A stretch of DNA of 64,000 nt, from positions 438,425-502,424 of the forward strand of contig PDUO01000027.1 of assembly GCA_003008705.1 (NCBI GenBank). The letters are read 5' to 3'. The notes beneath the pieces are model-generated. The model was not told where the DNA came from. It did not search any database and saw only the letters and a list, made by a program, of their open reading frames with translations. Below are positions 46,233 to 57,594 of this stretch, in pieces; the first letter of the stretch is position 1, and each line of letters begins with the position of its first letter. The position numbers and the translations under genes were made by a program. This DNA is from Pezicula radicicola (lineage: Eukaryota > Ascomycota > Leotiomycetes > Helotiales > Dermateaceae).

Positions 46233-47070
46233 TCAAGCTCTTAGAGCTCTCAATCTCTCGCCCAACCCATCCTCTTCTACTTCAGTTGGACCACTCTTGA
46301 CTGGTGTAGCAGCAACTTTGGCACCTTCCATTTCTTGGTTCAACTCAACACCAGCTTCGTCGGCAACCTGGTTCATCAGTCGATCCACATCCTCTTGTGG
46401 TGTACCGACAGCTGTTGCCGAAGTTGTAGCGTTCTCGTAATAACCAGTGGCGACATCAAGGTCTTCGAATTGGGTTTCGAATCGGTCCATGACTGCTGAA
46501 ATCTGCGAAACTTCGTTAACCGCCTGCTTTCGACCCAAATTCTGACCACGTCTGCGACATACCTTCTCCAAGTCCATAGCCTTCATTGCTTGATCCATAC
46601 CCCGCACAACATTGGTCATGCTTCCTGTGACTTGTCTCATCGTAACAGCTGTCTGGACTCGACTTGCAACTGCATCAATACGGCTTCCTAATCTCAATAG
46701 ATTGAGTCGCTCGTTCTGCTTTCGGATGGCATTCTGTGCGTAGATCTTCGCGATATCGCTATGGCCTTGTTGGATTGCCTGCACATGTCAGCGCCTGTCT
46801 CAAAATGGAGTCGTTTGACATGGTTTGGCATGGCTTGGCTACCTTCTTGAGCTTGTCCTTCTCCGTTTTCTCGTCCTTTCCAGCCTTCGCAGCTTGACGG
46901 TTAAGTTGTTTCGCAGTGAACTATAAAAACGTCACGTCAGTAAACTGCGACAATATGAATGGAAGCTCTTTGGCGCAAAAGACTTTGGACCCCGCGGCTC
47001 GGTGGGAGCCAGATAAGGGCCTGCATTAGCTCACCTTGAGGTTGAAAAGTGCCTTCTCAAGACCTGACAT
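46233..47070 (-). CDS. DID2: ESCRT-III associated protein Did2/CHMP1
   Basis: Four exons give about 205 aa. Exon 1 encodes [12 protein letters not shown] and joins [18 protein letters not shown], then [20 protein letters not shown]. The third intron (46503-46562) is exactly 60 bp without a stop; removing it restores [15 protein letters not shown]. The protein has the basic N-terminal helices of the ESCRT-III fold, an acidic C-terminal half ([13 protein letters not shown]) and an end of [11 protein letters not shown], the MIT-interacting motif (MIM1) that binds Vps4. Did2/CHMP1 recruits and regulates Vps4 for ESCRT-III disassembly in multivesicular-body sorting; in filamentous fungi it also affects early-endosome traffic. 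Family and length match well. Confidence 0.95.
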
Positions 47071-47428
47071 GATGATGTTAATCTGCAGTGTAGTATTCCT
47101 AGCAGTCGTAGATATTGAGTGAGGTTGTGTAGCGGTGGTTTTGGCAAGAGATGAGGTTGCTCTCAAATAAGGTTGGCAGCCTCGCCCTCGTGGTCAAAGA
47201 TTCACGAAACGGCGTCATTCCTAAGGGAAGGTAGCCGCTAAAGCACTACGGTCAGCCATCCAGACCACTCACGCTTATATCTGCCCCTCGCCGTCTATCA
47301 AGTTATTTTCCTTCATCAAACAATCTCTCAACGTTTTAGGTTCAGATTTCCTTATTCTCTTTTCATTCTTGCCAGTTCTGTTGTAATTATAATTCTTTAC
47401 AATAGAAAGCTTCACCAATACTATCAAT
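47071..47428. promoter_or_regulatory. Divergent promoter of DID2 and the DUF427 gene
   Basis: A 358-base gap between two start codons pointing away from each other. The side next to 47429 is pyrimidine rich, like a 5' leader. No specific site is called. Confidence 0.4.
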
Positions 47429-47960
47429 ATGCCACCAAAGCCTAAGCTCAATGTCCAAAACTTTCCAAGACCCCCGCGACTAGAAAGAACATCTAGGCAT
47501 TTGCAAGTGAAGTGGCATGGTCAAACCATCGCTGATACCAAGGAGGCATATTGGGTGCTCGAGACGTATCATGCACCAAGTATAATTCGCCTTCCCTCAA
47601 AAATTACTTTTCAATGGCTAATCCTTCTCAGCTTATTACCTCCCCATTTCCTCTGTTTCTCTCCCTCTAACCCCGACAACGAAGTCCACCTTTTGCGAAT
47701 ATAAAGGCTGGGCAACATACTACTCCATAACTTCACAGTCACCGTCTTCAGAGACGGTCAAGGACCGAATATGGTCATACGAGAAACCGACCGTGGACTA
47801 CACGAGCATCAAAGGATATGTCTCCTTTTATGCAGGACCTTGGGACTGTTATGTCGATGGTGAACTTGTCAAGCCGCAGCCTGGTGACTTCTATGGCGGA
47901 TGGACCACGAGCGAACTGGAAGGAATAATTAAAGGAGACGCAGCCACAAGATGGATGTAG
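47429..47960 (+). CDS. DUF427 domain protein
   Basis: Two exons (intron 47580-47631) give 159 aa. The join rebuilds VLETYHAPTYYLP, followed by STFCEYKGWATYYS, WSYEKPTVDYTSIKGYVSFY and a C-terminal DGELVKPQPGDFYGGW. These are the hallmark positions of the small DUF427 fold (ADT-K-A near the start, CEYKG in the centre, IKGYVSFY near the end). The family is widespread in bacteria and fungi and has no agreed function; the conserved cysteine, lysine and aromatic residues suggest a ligand-binding or enzymatic pocket. There is no targeting signal. Reading through the intron gives a false 91-residue product. Confidence 0.88.
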
Positions 47961-49315
47961 GTAAGGACACTGCTGCCTGGAGGCTGGACCAAGAAGGCAA
48001 ATACACAACTGTTATGCTCTGACCTGCAGTATCGCTGGGTGCTGTATTGTGATCGCTGCTGAGACAGAAGCAAGTTCAAGAAGACGACGAGACCATATGT
48101 GGAGCTTTGGTTTGCCTAACTTACCCATCTTTGTAACAGGAGAGTTAAGTATCCAGTGGGCGAATGATTAAGAGTGCCTCTCTGTACCAACGAACGCTTA
48201 ATTTATGAAGTTAGGCAAGCTCCTATAAACCACTTACCTCGAGTAACGCATCTTTTAGGTAGCTCACTTAGCCTAAATAATTTAGTACAATTCAGTAAGG
48301 AATTTACTAAATTAAAGCAGTTCATAAAGTCGTTCGCGTAGTACTTCCCTGAGCAGACTTTAGTGTGGTGAGCTAAGTTATCGATAGTTTGGGAGATCAA
48401 TCAGTGAATTGATCCCTATTGAGAGCGTCGAATTATTGAGTTCGAGTGAACTCATCGCGATCTTCCTCGTACTGTATTTGCAGTCCTAGGATTTCAAACA
48501 TTCAGAAATCATGAATGTCCACGAACTTGGGAATCTCCGAGTGTCCTTCTCGTGTTATTCCCATGCTTCTCTCCATAGCAATCTATGCCTTCGTACCGAG
48601 TATATTTAGTACGAAAGGTACAAATCAGCCAGATCGTCTTCCAGAACGATTAGCTGGTCAATCTGAAAGGTGTGATGTTGTGAACGGACCAATAGATTCC
48701 TAGACAAGATTTACAAGCAATGTGAAGCTTTACTTGGCAATCCTTCCTCTACGTCCGTCTTTTCATCCTCAAATTCGACTTGTCGATGCATCAACAGTCG
48801 CCTGCCACGTGCGCTATAGTTCCAGTATGCTCTCGATCATTCGATAAATCTAACGAAATTATAAGAATAATGCGAAGTGCAGATGCAAGGACAGAGCACG
48901 ACGTGGTACTCTTACCGATGCTTCCAAAGTAATGTGGCAGTATTTCCCTGCAGCCTGAAGATCTCTCACGATCTCACGGCCCGTCACGAAGGCTACAAAT
49001 TTCAATTTATATTAAAAAGGGCCTATCTCGGATTTTCGGTTGGTAAGACCCTTGTTAGATTCACAGCTGGCCCCTTTGTATTCGTGGAATCTGCGAATTA
49101 ACTTCTCGGAAATATATGTTTCATATAATCCAAACCATGATACGAAGGTAAGAGACTTTTTATCAGATTGCTCGTCCTTCGTTTAGCCTACACCACTGTT
49201 GTGGGTAGTCTTTAAGCTAGATAGTATACATAAGATGCGTTTCTTCGCATCACCTATAGCATCCACTTGCTACTCCATCTTCTTGTTCAGTTAGTCACTC
49301 ATTTCTACTGTCAAT
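47961..49315. other. Intergenic region with hydrolase promoter
   Basis: About 1.35 kb, AT-rich, with no gene that I can support. A TATACATAAG stretch near 49225 lies about 90 bases upstream of the next ATG and could serve as a TATA element. A short palindrome (GAGTTC, four bases, GAACTC) occurs near 48440. Confidence 0.45.
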
Positions 49316-51020
49316 ATGAAGTTTACACTCGTTTCTGGTCTCACGACCCTTCTCTTCTCGTCTCTAGCTGCAGCTCAGCTTTCGGGCACTGTCGGACCAA
49401 CTACGACAACGGCCCATAAAGAGGCCACTAAGGTTTGTAATATTCTCAGCTACGGTGGTGTTGCATCTAAGACCACGGATAACGGTCCTGCTATTGCGTC
49501 TGCTTGGGCGGCCTGCAAAAGTGGAGGAGAAGGTAAGATAATCGGCATCTAGTATCGAGGACTTTTGACCTGACACAACAAAAAGTTTATATTCCAGCTG
49601 GAGACTATGGCATGTCCACTTGGGTAACTCTCACTGGGGGAACTGCTATTTCTATCAGACTTGATGGTGTCATTTATCGCACAGGGTAGGAGGTGCTCTT
49701 CAGATAGAAAGAAATGCATGCTGAATTCAACTTAACAGAACAGCAAGTGGAAATATGTTTATGATAGAACACACTACGGACTTCGAACTATATAGTAGTA
49801 CCTCTGGAGGAGCGATCCAAGGATACGGATATGTTTTCCACGCTGGTAAGTCAAAGCTGCGTGTCTGGCAGGCACTTTGCTGATTTTCTTCAAAGCCGGA
49901 ACATACGGGCCTCGCATTCTTCGTCTCTACGAGGTCACCAGTTTCTCCGTGCATGACATTGCTCTTGTTGATTGTAGGTTCAACCATCTAATATCACATG
50001 CGTGTGCAAGTTCACAGCGCTAATTGAAGTCAGCTCCTGCATTCCATTTCACAATGGACACTTGTACCAATGGAGAGGTCCATAATATGATTATTCGAGG
50101 AGGAAATGAAGGAGGCCTGGATGGGATTGACGTCTGGGGAACTAACATCCATATCCATGATGTTGAGGTTACCAATAAAGATGAATGTGTCACTGTGAAG
50201 GTAATTACCACAAGTCGCCCGCCCGAAAATGATCGCCTCTAATTCAAATTATAGAGCCCCGCAAGCTATATGCTGATCGAGAACGTGTTTTGCAATTGGT
50301 CAGGTAAGCTATCTTTTCTTTAGAACTCTTCGGTCATAGACTAAAGTTATCGACAGGTGGTTGTGCAATTGGGTCTTTGGGCGCTAACACTGACATTCAC
50401 CACATTACTTACGACCATGTATACACTGTCAACTCAAACCAAATGCTAATGATCAAGTCTAACGGTGGAAGCGGCTCCCTCTACTCTTGCCAATTCAACA
50501 ACTTCATGGGTCACGAAAACGCATACACTCTTGATATTGACGGATACTGGAGCTCTGAAACCACTGCAGCAGGTAATGGAGTTCAGTTCTACGATTTGAC
50601 TTTCAACCATTGGCATGGGACCTGCGCAAATGGCGGAACCCGTGCGCCAATTCAAGTTCTTTGCCCAGCTGGCGCACCATGTTACGATATCACGATTGAA
50701 AATTATTACATCTGGACTGAGGCCGGCAGCGAGGTATTGTACAAGTGCGAGAATGCCTATGGAAGCGGTGGATGTCTTAATACTGGGGCAACTCATACTA
50801 CCTATGCTGTCTCTACTAAGACTGTCACTTCGGTTGCGTATGTTTCCTTATTCTATTTGTGTGATCTTCTAGTTGACTTTGATAATATAGATCTTATAGC
50901 GCAACTACCATGCCTGGACAGCTGTCTGCCGGTTATGGCCTTACTACCAGTATTCCAATTCCAACAGTGCCAACGACCTTCTACCCTGGTCTTACTCCGA
51001 TCAGCACTCGCCTCGGTTAA
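49316..51020 (+). CDS. Rhamnogalacturonan hydrolase, GH28, secreted
   Basis: Eight exons (seven introns) splice into about 440 aa. A signal peptide is clear ([21 protein letters not shown]). The mature enzyme shows the parallel beta-helix signature of rhamnogalacturonases: [55 protein letters not shown], the acidic pair in [11 protein letters not shown], and [12 protein letters not shown] where polygalacturonases have a histidine. The C-terminal tail is S/T/P-rich and ends [13 protein letters not shown]. Family members cleave the backbone between galacturonic acid and rhamnose in rhamnogalacturonan I of plant pectin. The last intron is needed for the correct end; reading through gives a longer wrong tail. 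It suggests a plant-associated or saprotrophic habit. Confidence 0.93.
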
Positions 51021-51839
51021 ATTTATTTCTCAATCTCTTCCTTCGCATCTCTTTCAACCAACTTGAAAAGCTGCATAAGTGAAGGGTTTGTTTCCTGGCA
51101 ATGTTACAGTTCTTTCGCTTGTATATATTTCACCGACTTGATACACATATCTCATATAAGCTTCCAATGTATATTGTTTTAGTTTAGGAGCAGAGGACCC
51201 GTCGTTGTTAGGCAGAATACATGTTGCATTAGACTGAGATTGCAACTTGCTCGGTAAATCTTGATACAGTATGAGGGAATTAACGGACTACTTGGTCTAC
51301 TGATGTGTACTCTCGGTAGAGGTTAGGAATATGTAATATGTAGGTTAAGACAAGCTATTGAGCCGTCTTGGCATTGCTTGACTTTGCTTAATTATTTGTG
51401 CCAAGGTGGTAGATAAATTGGCAGGCAGAGCCAAGATGAGGGGAAGGTGGCGTTCGGTAAGTATAATTCTATCTAAGAAAACTCTTCAAGCCTCTCGTTA
51501 TCACAAATTTATCCTTTAATTGCAGACGACGGAATACTGAGCCTAATACCTTGTCGTATTCTGCAGTACAATAACTAATTTATTCATTGCTTAACTTTAT
51601 TAATCTCTCGCTGAGTAGTGCTAAGTTAGGTATTTAAGTTGGGTGAGTGACCAGTGTTCAGCGAGTTGCTTGAGAAATCTACTGCGCTCCCGTCCTATAT
51701 AAACATACTTAAATTTAAAGTCATAAATAACCTATGAGCTAGGTACTCGGCATAGCAATAATTGTTGGCCTCGCTTATAGTCTAATTTATATACGTTTGT
51801 TCTAAGTTAGACAAATGATTTGTGTACTCTTGTTAACCT
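51021..51839. other. Region between convergent genes
   Basis: This contains the 3' ends of the hydrolase and the transcription factor. It is AT-rich and no ORF is supported. Confidence 0.5.
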
Positions 51840-54818
51840 CTAGTTTTCCCACCGTTCTGCTAATAGTTCTAATTTATTCTTAATACCGTCTCTCAGCCGG
51901 CTCGTAACACCAAGTTTCAAAATCATTATACAATGTCTCAAGATCCCATTTGGATCCTTCAAACTCACAAACCCACCCCCCGGTCGCGAGAACATCGGGT
52001 CTCCCTCACTATACTTCACATAACGTATCAGGGCCGAGTGATCTGGCGGTAAAGCATCAATCGGGAACGCCGAGTCGATTTCCTCATTCCCGTTATTACT
52101 AGATTTGGTTGATCTTGAAAAATCGGAATGCGTGGACTGCTGATGCCTACAATGTGGATTTTGGTGAGCTGGTTGCGCCGAGTCCCATGGCGAAGAGGCT
52201 GCAATGTTAGACATGCTCATACTGGTGAACCAAGCTGTCAGAGCAACGCGATAGAGAACCGCATGCCACCAAATTGGCTGCACGGCTTGGGGCACTCTGC
52301 AGTAAAGCCGCATGAGTTGTCCGCAGTGGAAAAATATTTCTTCGGTCTCTCCAGGATGACAAATTTCGTGCCAAGGGGACCCAGCAGTCGGAGATCTGTT
52401 CCGCTCGTAGGGTGAGCAGACTTTGGATGAGCCTCGAGCTGCTATTTCTTCCATGTCGGTAAAGCTAATCATGGTATTGAGTGTGACAAGATGGTAGATG
52501 ACGAGGCTTGAGGAGAAGATTGGTGAGCACGTTGTCTCGGACGGTGAGCAGCAACTCGATAATGTGTACCATTGCTGAAGAAGCTGACGAACTTGATCGA
52601 GTTGAGCCTGGTCTGCAATTCGCGATAAGGCTCTTGAACCTTTGCGGTTGCTCCCATAATTGGAGAAACACTGAAGACATTGGCGAAGATGACACACCAA
52701 GCCCTGTAAGGGGTGCAAAAGGAGACGAAGGTGTGCAGGCGATATCTGATGCCGAGATTTTAAAACTTCTCCATCCATGAAGTGTTTATATAGATCACGA
52801 AGTGACATTTCAGATAGCGAGTCTGTCTCTGGAGTCTCTTTCATCAACCGCATCCACTCAGCAGCTGAATCTGCCTTCCATAACTTCTCAGACGATGGCA
52901 TCGGCTCTCGGAGTGTGTTGATGGAAAACATAGCCGTTGTGTCATGGAACAAACTCCATTCCTGGTCCGCCATAACCCATGCATATTTTAACCTTCCCAG
53001 AGTATTAGCTTGGATCGGCTCACTATATCAGGATTTCAAGATACCTATTCTGAGATTCCTGCTCTCTCCAGCATTTCCACGACATTTCTAGGTCACCTTG
53101 GCCATTGGATATTGGTCTCGAAACCTCAGCGTGACAGAGCATCTTCAAGAGATTAGTAGGGTTCGAATCGAAGGGATTGTGACTTACGTAGATGTACGAT
53201 CCTCTCTGACTCATGGCAAGCTAACAAATTCATCAAAAAACAGCCACTGCGGAGAAGGTACATTTTATCTTACATCCATATGCCATTTGTCTCCACTCCA
53301 TATCCCCTGCATTAAATAAAGTAATGCACATTGTGATATCATCGGATCGGATGACAACGTCACATCTCTTTCAAGAATATTCCACAGGGCAATCCGGCAT
53401 ACTTCGGTAAGGCCACTGGCTATGTGACGAGCCCCTATAGTTGGTACGAACGTAGCACCGAATGCAACCATAAGTAAGATCAGTATAGTTGGGACTTTGC
53501 TGTCCTGATGTAGCATCAATTCACCGGGTCTGAGTGCGGTTCCTGATGTCAGTCTATAGTATGACTCGAAGCAGTTGCCATAACTTCGTAAAAAGTTGTC
53601 CATAATTTTCGGCGGTGGTAGAATAATGAAAGAAGTAGAAACTTTTGCCAAGCTACGCTCAAGTTTCATCGGGTCATATGTAGCGTCGCTCTGCATACTT
53701 CGAGCATGGTGGAAAAGCATCTGTGTAACGGCTAGAAGTTTTTCTCTGCTTGGGCTCTGGATCGGCTCAATGGCAATTCTCCGATAGGGAGATGGGTCGA
53801 ATCGAGCGTCATACGCGGTCGTCCAAATATACTCGCTAGTAAGAGTTTGCTCGAGGCCTTGGAGATGGATTCCGGCGGTGCTTGGATACTGAACTGTCGT
53901 CGTTCTGGGATTGCAGCGAAACAGTGGCCAAGCTTCGTGTGCTGATATGACTGATGCATGATCTTGGACTGTCACAGGTAGTGTGTGGCTATTCGGTGGA
54001 GGGGGACAAACAACATCGATGTTGGCAGAGAAGTATTCCAAATCAGACCCTTCTACAGGGTAAGAATTGGATGGGTATGAAGGGACGTCGGCCCAGGGAC
54101 CAAGAAGGGTATCAAAGGGCGTGATATGCTGGCCTGGAAACCCGATGTCCGAAAACATGGCGATATCTGCCATATCCAAATCCATAATTTCTTGAGACTT
54201 GCTAATGTTTAGGTATCCGTAATCCCCCTGCTGACTAGGATGATTACTATCCATTTCGTCGAGATGGCTATTGACGATGGCCATTTCTTCTTCAGTCTGT
54301 AACTGTCGCTCTGGAGATCCGTCCCACTGTATCGATACATCTGCACTTGAAGAATTGGTTTTCGGAGAATTGTTTTGAGGCGTACATTGATTTGTCAAAC
54401 TCAAGTCTGTTGTATGGGCAGATTCGGGCAGATATACCCGTTTCTGTTGTACTGGAGATTGTGATTTCGGATTGACAGATGAGTTATCCCGGGTTCTATT
54501 GCTGGGACTCCGGCAGGGTTGAGGTTCTAGGATTCGTAATTGAGAATTGTGTTTTTGAGCCTGTGGGTTCAGGGAACGGCGTGCAGATCGAGGTTCGCAG
54601 GTTAGTTGTTTGGTGACGCAGCGAGTGCATGGCGCCTAGGAAAGAAAATGGTGAGTTAGCTTGATGCCGACGTCTGTACACGCAAGCACCTCCGGTATAT
54701 AACTAGAGGTGGGACGATGGATGGGAGGGGGAAATGGGATCCCGACCTTCTTATCGCATTTAACCTTCGCCTTAGAGCAGGTGGTGCAAGCAATAAAGAT
54801 CTGTCCATCAAGATTCAT
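51840..54818 (-). CDS. Zn2Cys6 fungal-specific transcription factor
   Basis: Four exons. Exon 1 starts MNLDGQIFIACTTCSKAKVKCDKK and joins, across a 111-bp intron (54636-54746, unusual donor GTCGGG), to APCTRCVTKQLTCEPRSARR, completing C-x2-C-x6-C-x5-C-x2-C-x6-C. A polar linker follows, then the fungal-specific middle homology region (LLMVAFGATFVP, CALLYLMQGIWSGDKWHMD, LAMSQRGSYIYV, SWKCWREQESQNR, RLKYAWVMADQEWSLFHD). The C-terminal part has helical segments ending LELLAERWEN. This layout is typical of ascomycete regulators of carbon use or secondary metabolism. It is on the same strand as the polyketide synthase 2.8 kb away and converges with the hydrolase gene, so either or neither may be a target. 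Confidence 0.88.
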
Positions 54819-55989
54819 CTCGACAGGTCGGCATACTTGATAAGTGCTAATACTGTATTTGTGCTTCTGGATCTTTCTGAACGCTTTTATATTGACAGGC
54901 CAAGGAAGTTTTAAGATACAGCTCAAATTACCAATCTTCCACCACGGGGGTACCGTCTATTCTAAGATTTTCTGTCAGAATTTGTCCGTGCCACATGAGT
55001 ACTTAAAAGTGCAGGTTTTAGCTATCAACGTAATTTTCAGTCGCGCCCGCCCTTTAAAAACACTAGAAAACACTTGATGACATGATAGTTTTGTAACAAC
55101 TTATATTATTACAAACCTTCTATTGGATTTTTAATAATACCTTTAGGTTTCTACTAACCTATATTAGAAAATAGTATTTTGTACCTTCTGATATGATTAA
55201 GTACTTGTAGAAAATATCTTGTTCTATACAAAAATTTAAGAAATCTATATACCTTAGAATTTCTACTTATTTTCCTTACTTAATAATATAGGGTATAGTC
55301 TAGATTAGTATTCAGAAGCTTAGTACCAGGAAGGTATTATCTACTGCCACTTTGCTCAGGGATTCAGCATCTTGGCACCCCCCTTAATTAAGCGAGCGGG
55401 TGATCCTCGAGCTTAAACGACCTTACTACTCGGTGAAAAGTCACCCTATATGTGTATATGACGCCATAGTGTATCTCCTCGACCGTTATATGGCGGGTGA
55501 GTCTACGCACTCGTGCTTACACAACAGCTACTTTGTACTACTGTAGCAAAATCACCCAATATCTGCCGAAAACGTAACCAATAAAGACACAGGATTTAAG
55601 CCTTCAAACGTTTTTTTCGCCACTGTGACACCCACCGGCGACAAGAAGGTGTGAAATACGAGGCAGTATCATATTGTATACCGGTATCTTCAGGGTAGAA
55701 AGAAGTGGCCGAGATTGGAATAGGCCACAACACCAAAACATCATGTTAAATACACGTTATTCGCACAGATTCTTAAAAAGAAAATAGACTTAGAGACAAT
55801 TTAGTACATGTATAATGGTTATACAAAAAGCCTGTATGATTTTAGGAGAGCAGGAGGGCAAATAATAAAGTATTGGGATATAGATTTGGTACTGTCACAT
55901 GTGTGTCTCTCAAATCAGCCACTTATTTCTGTCCAAAGGCCGGTACTCCGTAAGGTTTCGGTAGTAGAGCTCGCCTCTCGGGTTCTCGA
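54819..55989. other. AT-rich gene-free stretch
   Basis: This is strongly AT-rich between about 55050 and 55320 with many TTA/TAA words, consistent with a repeat-induced-point-mutation-like or relic sequence, though I cannot quantify it. The ORF at 55808-55993 has no features. Confidence 0.5.
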
Positions 55990-56802
55990 TTAGAGTTCTG
56001 ACAGCTCATGCAACTCTGGTTGGATAAAATCCTCAAGATCTTCGTATGTAGATCCTTCAAATTGTCCAACCGGATCACTATTTGGCGCTGCCAAGTCTGT
56101 AAGCGAAAACCGGAGTTAGTACAGTGGCAGTAATCATGTACCCCTAACCTCCGGATTAATGGTTCTCATTCCTCACCCTACTACCCTCTGGTAGTGTGTC
56201 TCAAGACGTTACAGCTAACCTCTTTGAGCAGCCAACCCTGTGAAATAGAGACTTGTGCAGTAGTTTGTGCATATTTATACAAGCTTATGCATTTATGGTC
56301 AAAAGCATATGTCAGGTCTTTGTTCTAGTACTAAGCAAGAGGGAGAATCCTTAAATCGTATAGCGAGTATGGCTTATTCAGCTGTAACGTTTTGACAAGT
56401 GTAACGTTTTGGCTAGGCACACTACTAGAGGTAGTAGGGTAGGGAACGTGAACCATTATTCCGGAGGTTAGGGGTACACGATTAGACGGATAAAGTATAG
56501 AGTACTTGTCTAGAATAGCTCAATAATAAAGCAAGTTATCTTGAAGTTATTAAAAAATTAGTTTATTTTATTTTTAGGAGCCAAAAGATGATTTTCAACA
56601 AGGTAGGCGGAAGCCGGAAATCAAATCAAGCTGATAGGCATAACCACTTCACGTGTATGGAATTCAGTCCAGATTATTATACCGTAAAAGTCAATGGATT
56701 TAGCTAGGTCTGAATCAACCGAGACTTACTATAGGTGGTAACCCGGTTTCTGATTTCCTCGCCTAAGATGCAGTCTTCGTATAGGTAGCGGTAGTTAGGC
56801 AT
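55990..56802 (-). pseudogene. Candidate two-exon small gene or gene relic split by a TIR element
   Basis: On the minus strand a TATATAAG box (56919-56930) precedes an ATG at 56802. The 73-base exon 56730-56802 begins MPNYRYLYEDCILGEE and ends at a perfect GTAAGT donor. A terminal exon at 55990-56096 is preceded by ACTAAC and CTTACAG, an ideal branch site and acceptor, and reads DPVGQFEGSTYEDLEDF then QPELHELSEL and a stop. The two exons are in the same phase (1 plus 2 bases) and would encode 59 residues. The 633-base intron is far longer than its neighbours because a 350-bp inverted-repeat element sits in it. I recognise no family. It may be an intact small gene, the remains of a larger one, or a coincidence. 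Confidence 0.4.
56133..56482. mobile_element. MITE-like element with about 60-bp terminal inverted repeats
   Basis: The ends are inverted copies: the left reads ATCATGTACCCCTAACCTCC and the right, reverse-complemented, ATCGTGTACCCCTAACCTCC. Similarity continues for about 60 bases with a few mismatches (TAATGGTTC, ACCCTACTACC, TAGTGTG). The element is flanked by TA on both sides (56131-56132 and 56483-56484), the target-site duplication of Tc1/mariner/pogo transposons. It is 350 bp long with no coding capacity for a transposase, so it fits a non-autonomous miniature element. Inner repeats of GTAACGTTTT type occur near 56380-56410. Confidence 0.75.
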
Positions 56803-56918
56803 CCACGATATCACTCAGTGCAGATCAACAGGCCCCTCTGCTGACAAGCTGACACCTGCAGTATTCAGGCAGCATCGGGCTTTTCCTAACCGCTCGGCAT
56901 TTTCCCAGCATAAGTAGA

Positions 56919-56930
56919 GCTTATATATGC
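56919..56930 (-). promoter_or_regulatory. TATA box upstream of the candidate small gene
   Basis: The minus strand reads GCATATATAAGC about 120 bases upstream of the ATG at 56802. This is a strong TATA match at a normal distance for a fungal gene. Confidence 0.4.
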
Positions 56931-57390
56931 GTCATCCTATATGCATGCAGCCGCTCGTTTACTGAGGCCTGCGAATCTTAGAGGAGACTGGGGGGTAAAT
57001 AATTCTCAGAGAAGGAGACCCCATCGAAAACCCGTCAGGAAACTTATCAGGGCCTTAACTGCCGAAAAGACCTTCCATCTAGGCTCTGACCTGTTTAGCT
57101 GTATCACCATATATGAGATAAGAGGCTCCATCCTCCGCGGGGCCCATGGGAAAGTCGTCACCACCGGTAGGATGATGTGCTTTACTATACAAGCTATGAA
57201 TGTTGTCAAGTTTAATAATACGCTCCACCGAATAAGATATGCTGGTCTATCAAAACGTAAGATCGGCTTTTGCTCATTATTACTGTGATCGTCGGACGCT
57301 CGCTAAAGGTCTGTAAGCGACACTCCCATTTCGAAATCTTAAATATCTATCTTTTTAATTCCAGAATACGTAGTATTTATAGCAAAACGA

Positions 57391-57461
57391 AAATATCTAA
57401 AAATAAATAAAACCCAGAATAGCATTTAGAAAAAGAAATATCTAAAAATAAATAAACCCAG
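57391..57461. repeat. 26-base direct repeat pair
   Basis: Two copies of a sequence beginning AAATATCTAAAAATAAATAA and ending CCCAG, at 57391-57416 and 57436-57461, differ only by one base of run length. Confidence 0.75.
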
Positions 57462-57594
57462 GTGTAAAAAGACCGTTCCAGCTCTTCTTATATGCTCCTA
57501 GCCAAATGAAAATTACAAGATTGAGAAAGTGCCAAAGTAGTAATCCCTCTACGTTGCGCGAAGAAATCTCTCTTTATTCCAAGCTTTCAACAGT

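Larger units (their letters stand above)
56803..57594. other. Gene-free stretch downstream of the PKS
   Basis: This contains the minus-strand TATA box of the candidate small gene (56919-56930) and a 26-base near-perfect direct repeat at 57391-57416 and 57436-57461. The plus-strand ORF at 56941-57288 shows no family features. Confidence 0.5.

Noticed and set aside
48430..48456. Short palindrome GAGTTC-GAACTC, considered as a terminator or element end
   Set aside because: A six-base stem is expected by chance in this length of sequence and has no supporting context.
56941..57288. 115-residue plus-strand ORF, considered as a transposon protein
   Set aside because: I see no transposase or reverse-transcriptase motif, and the minus strand here carries a better promoter-like signal.
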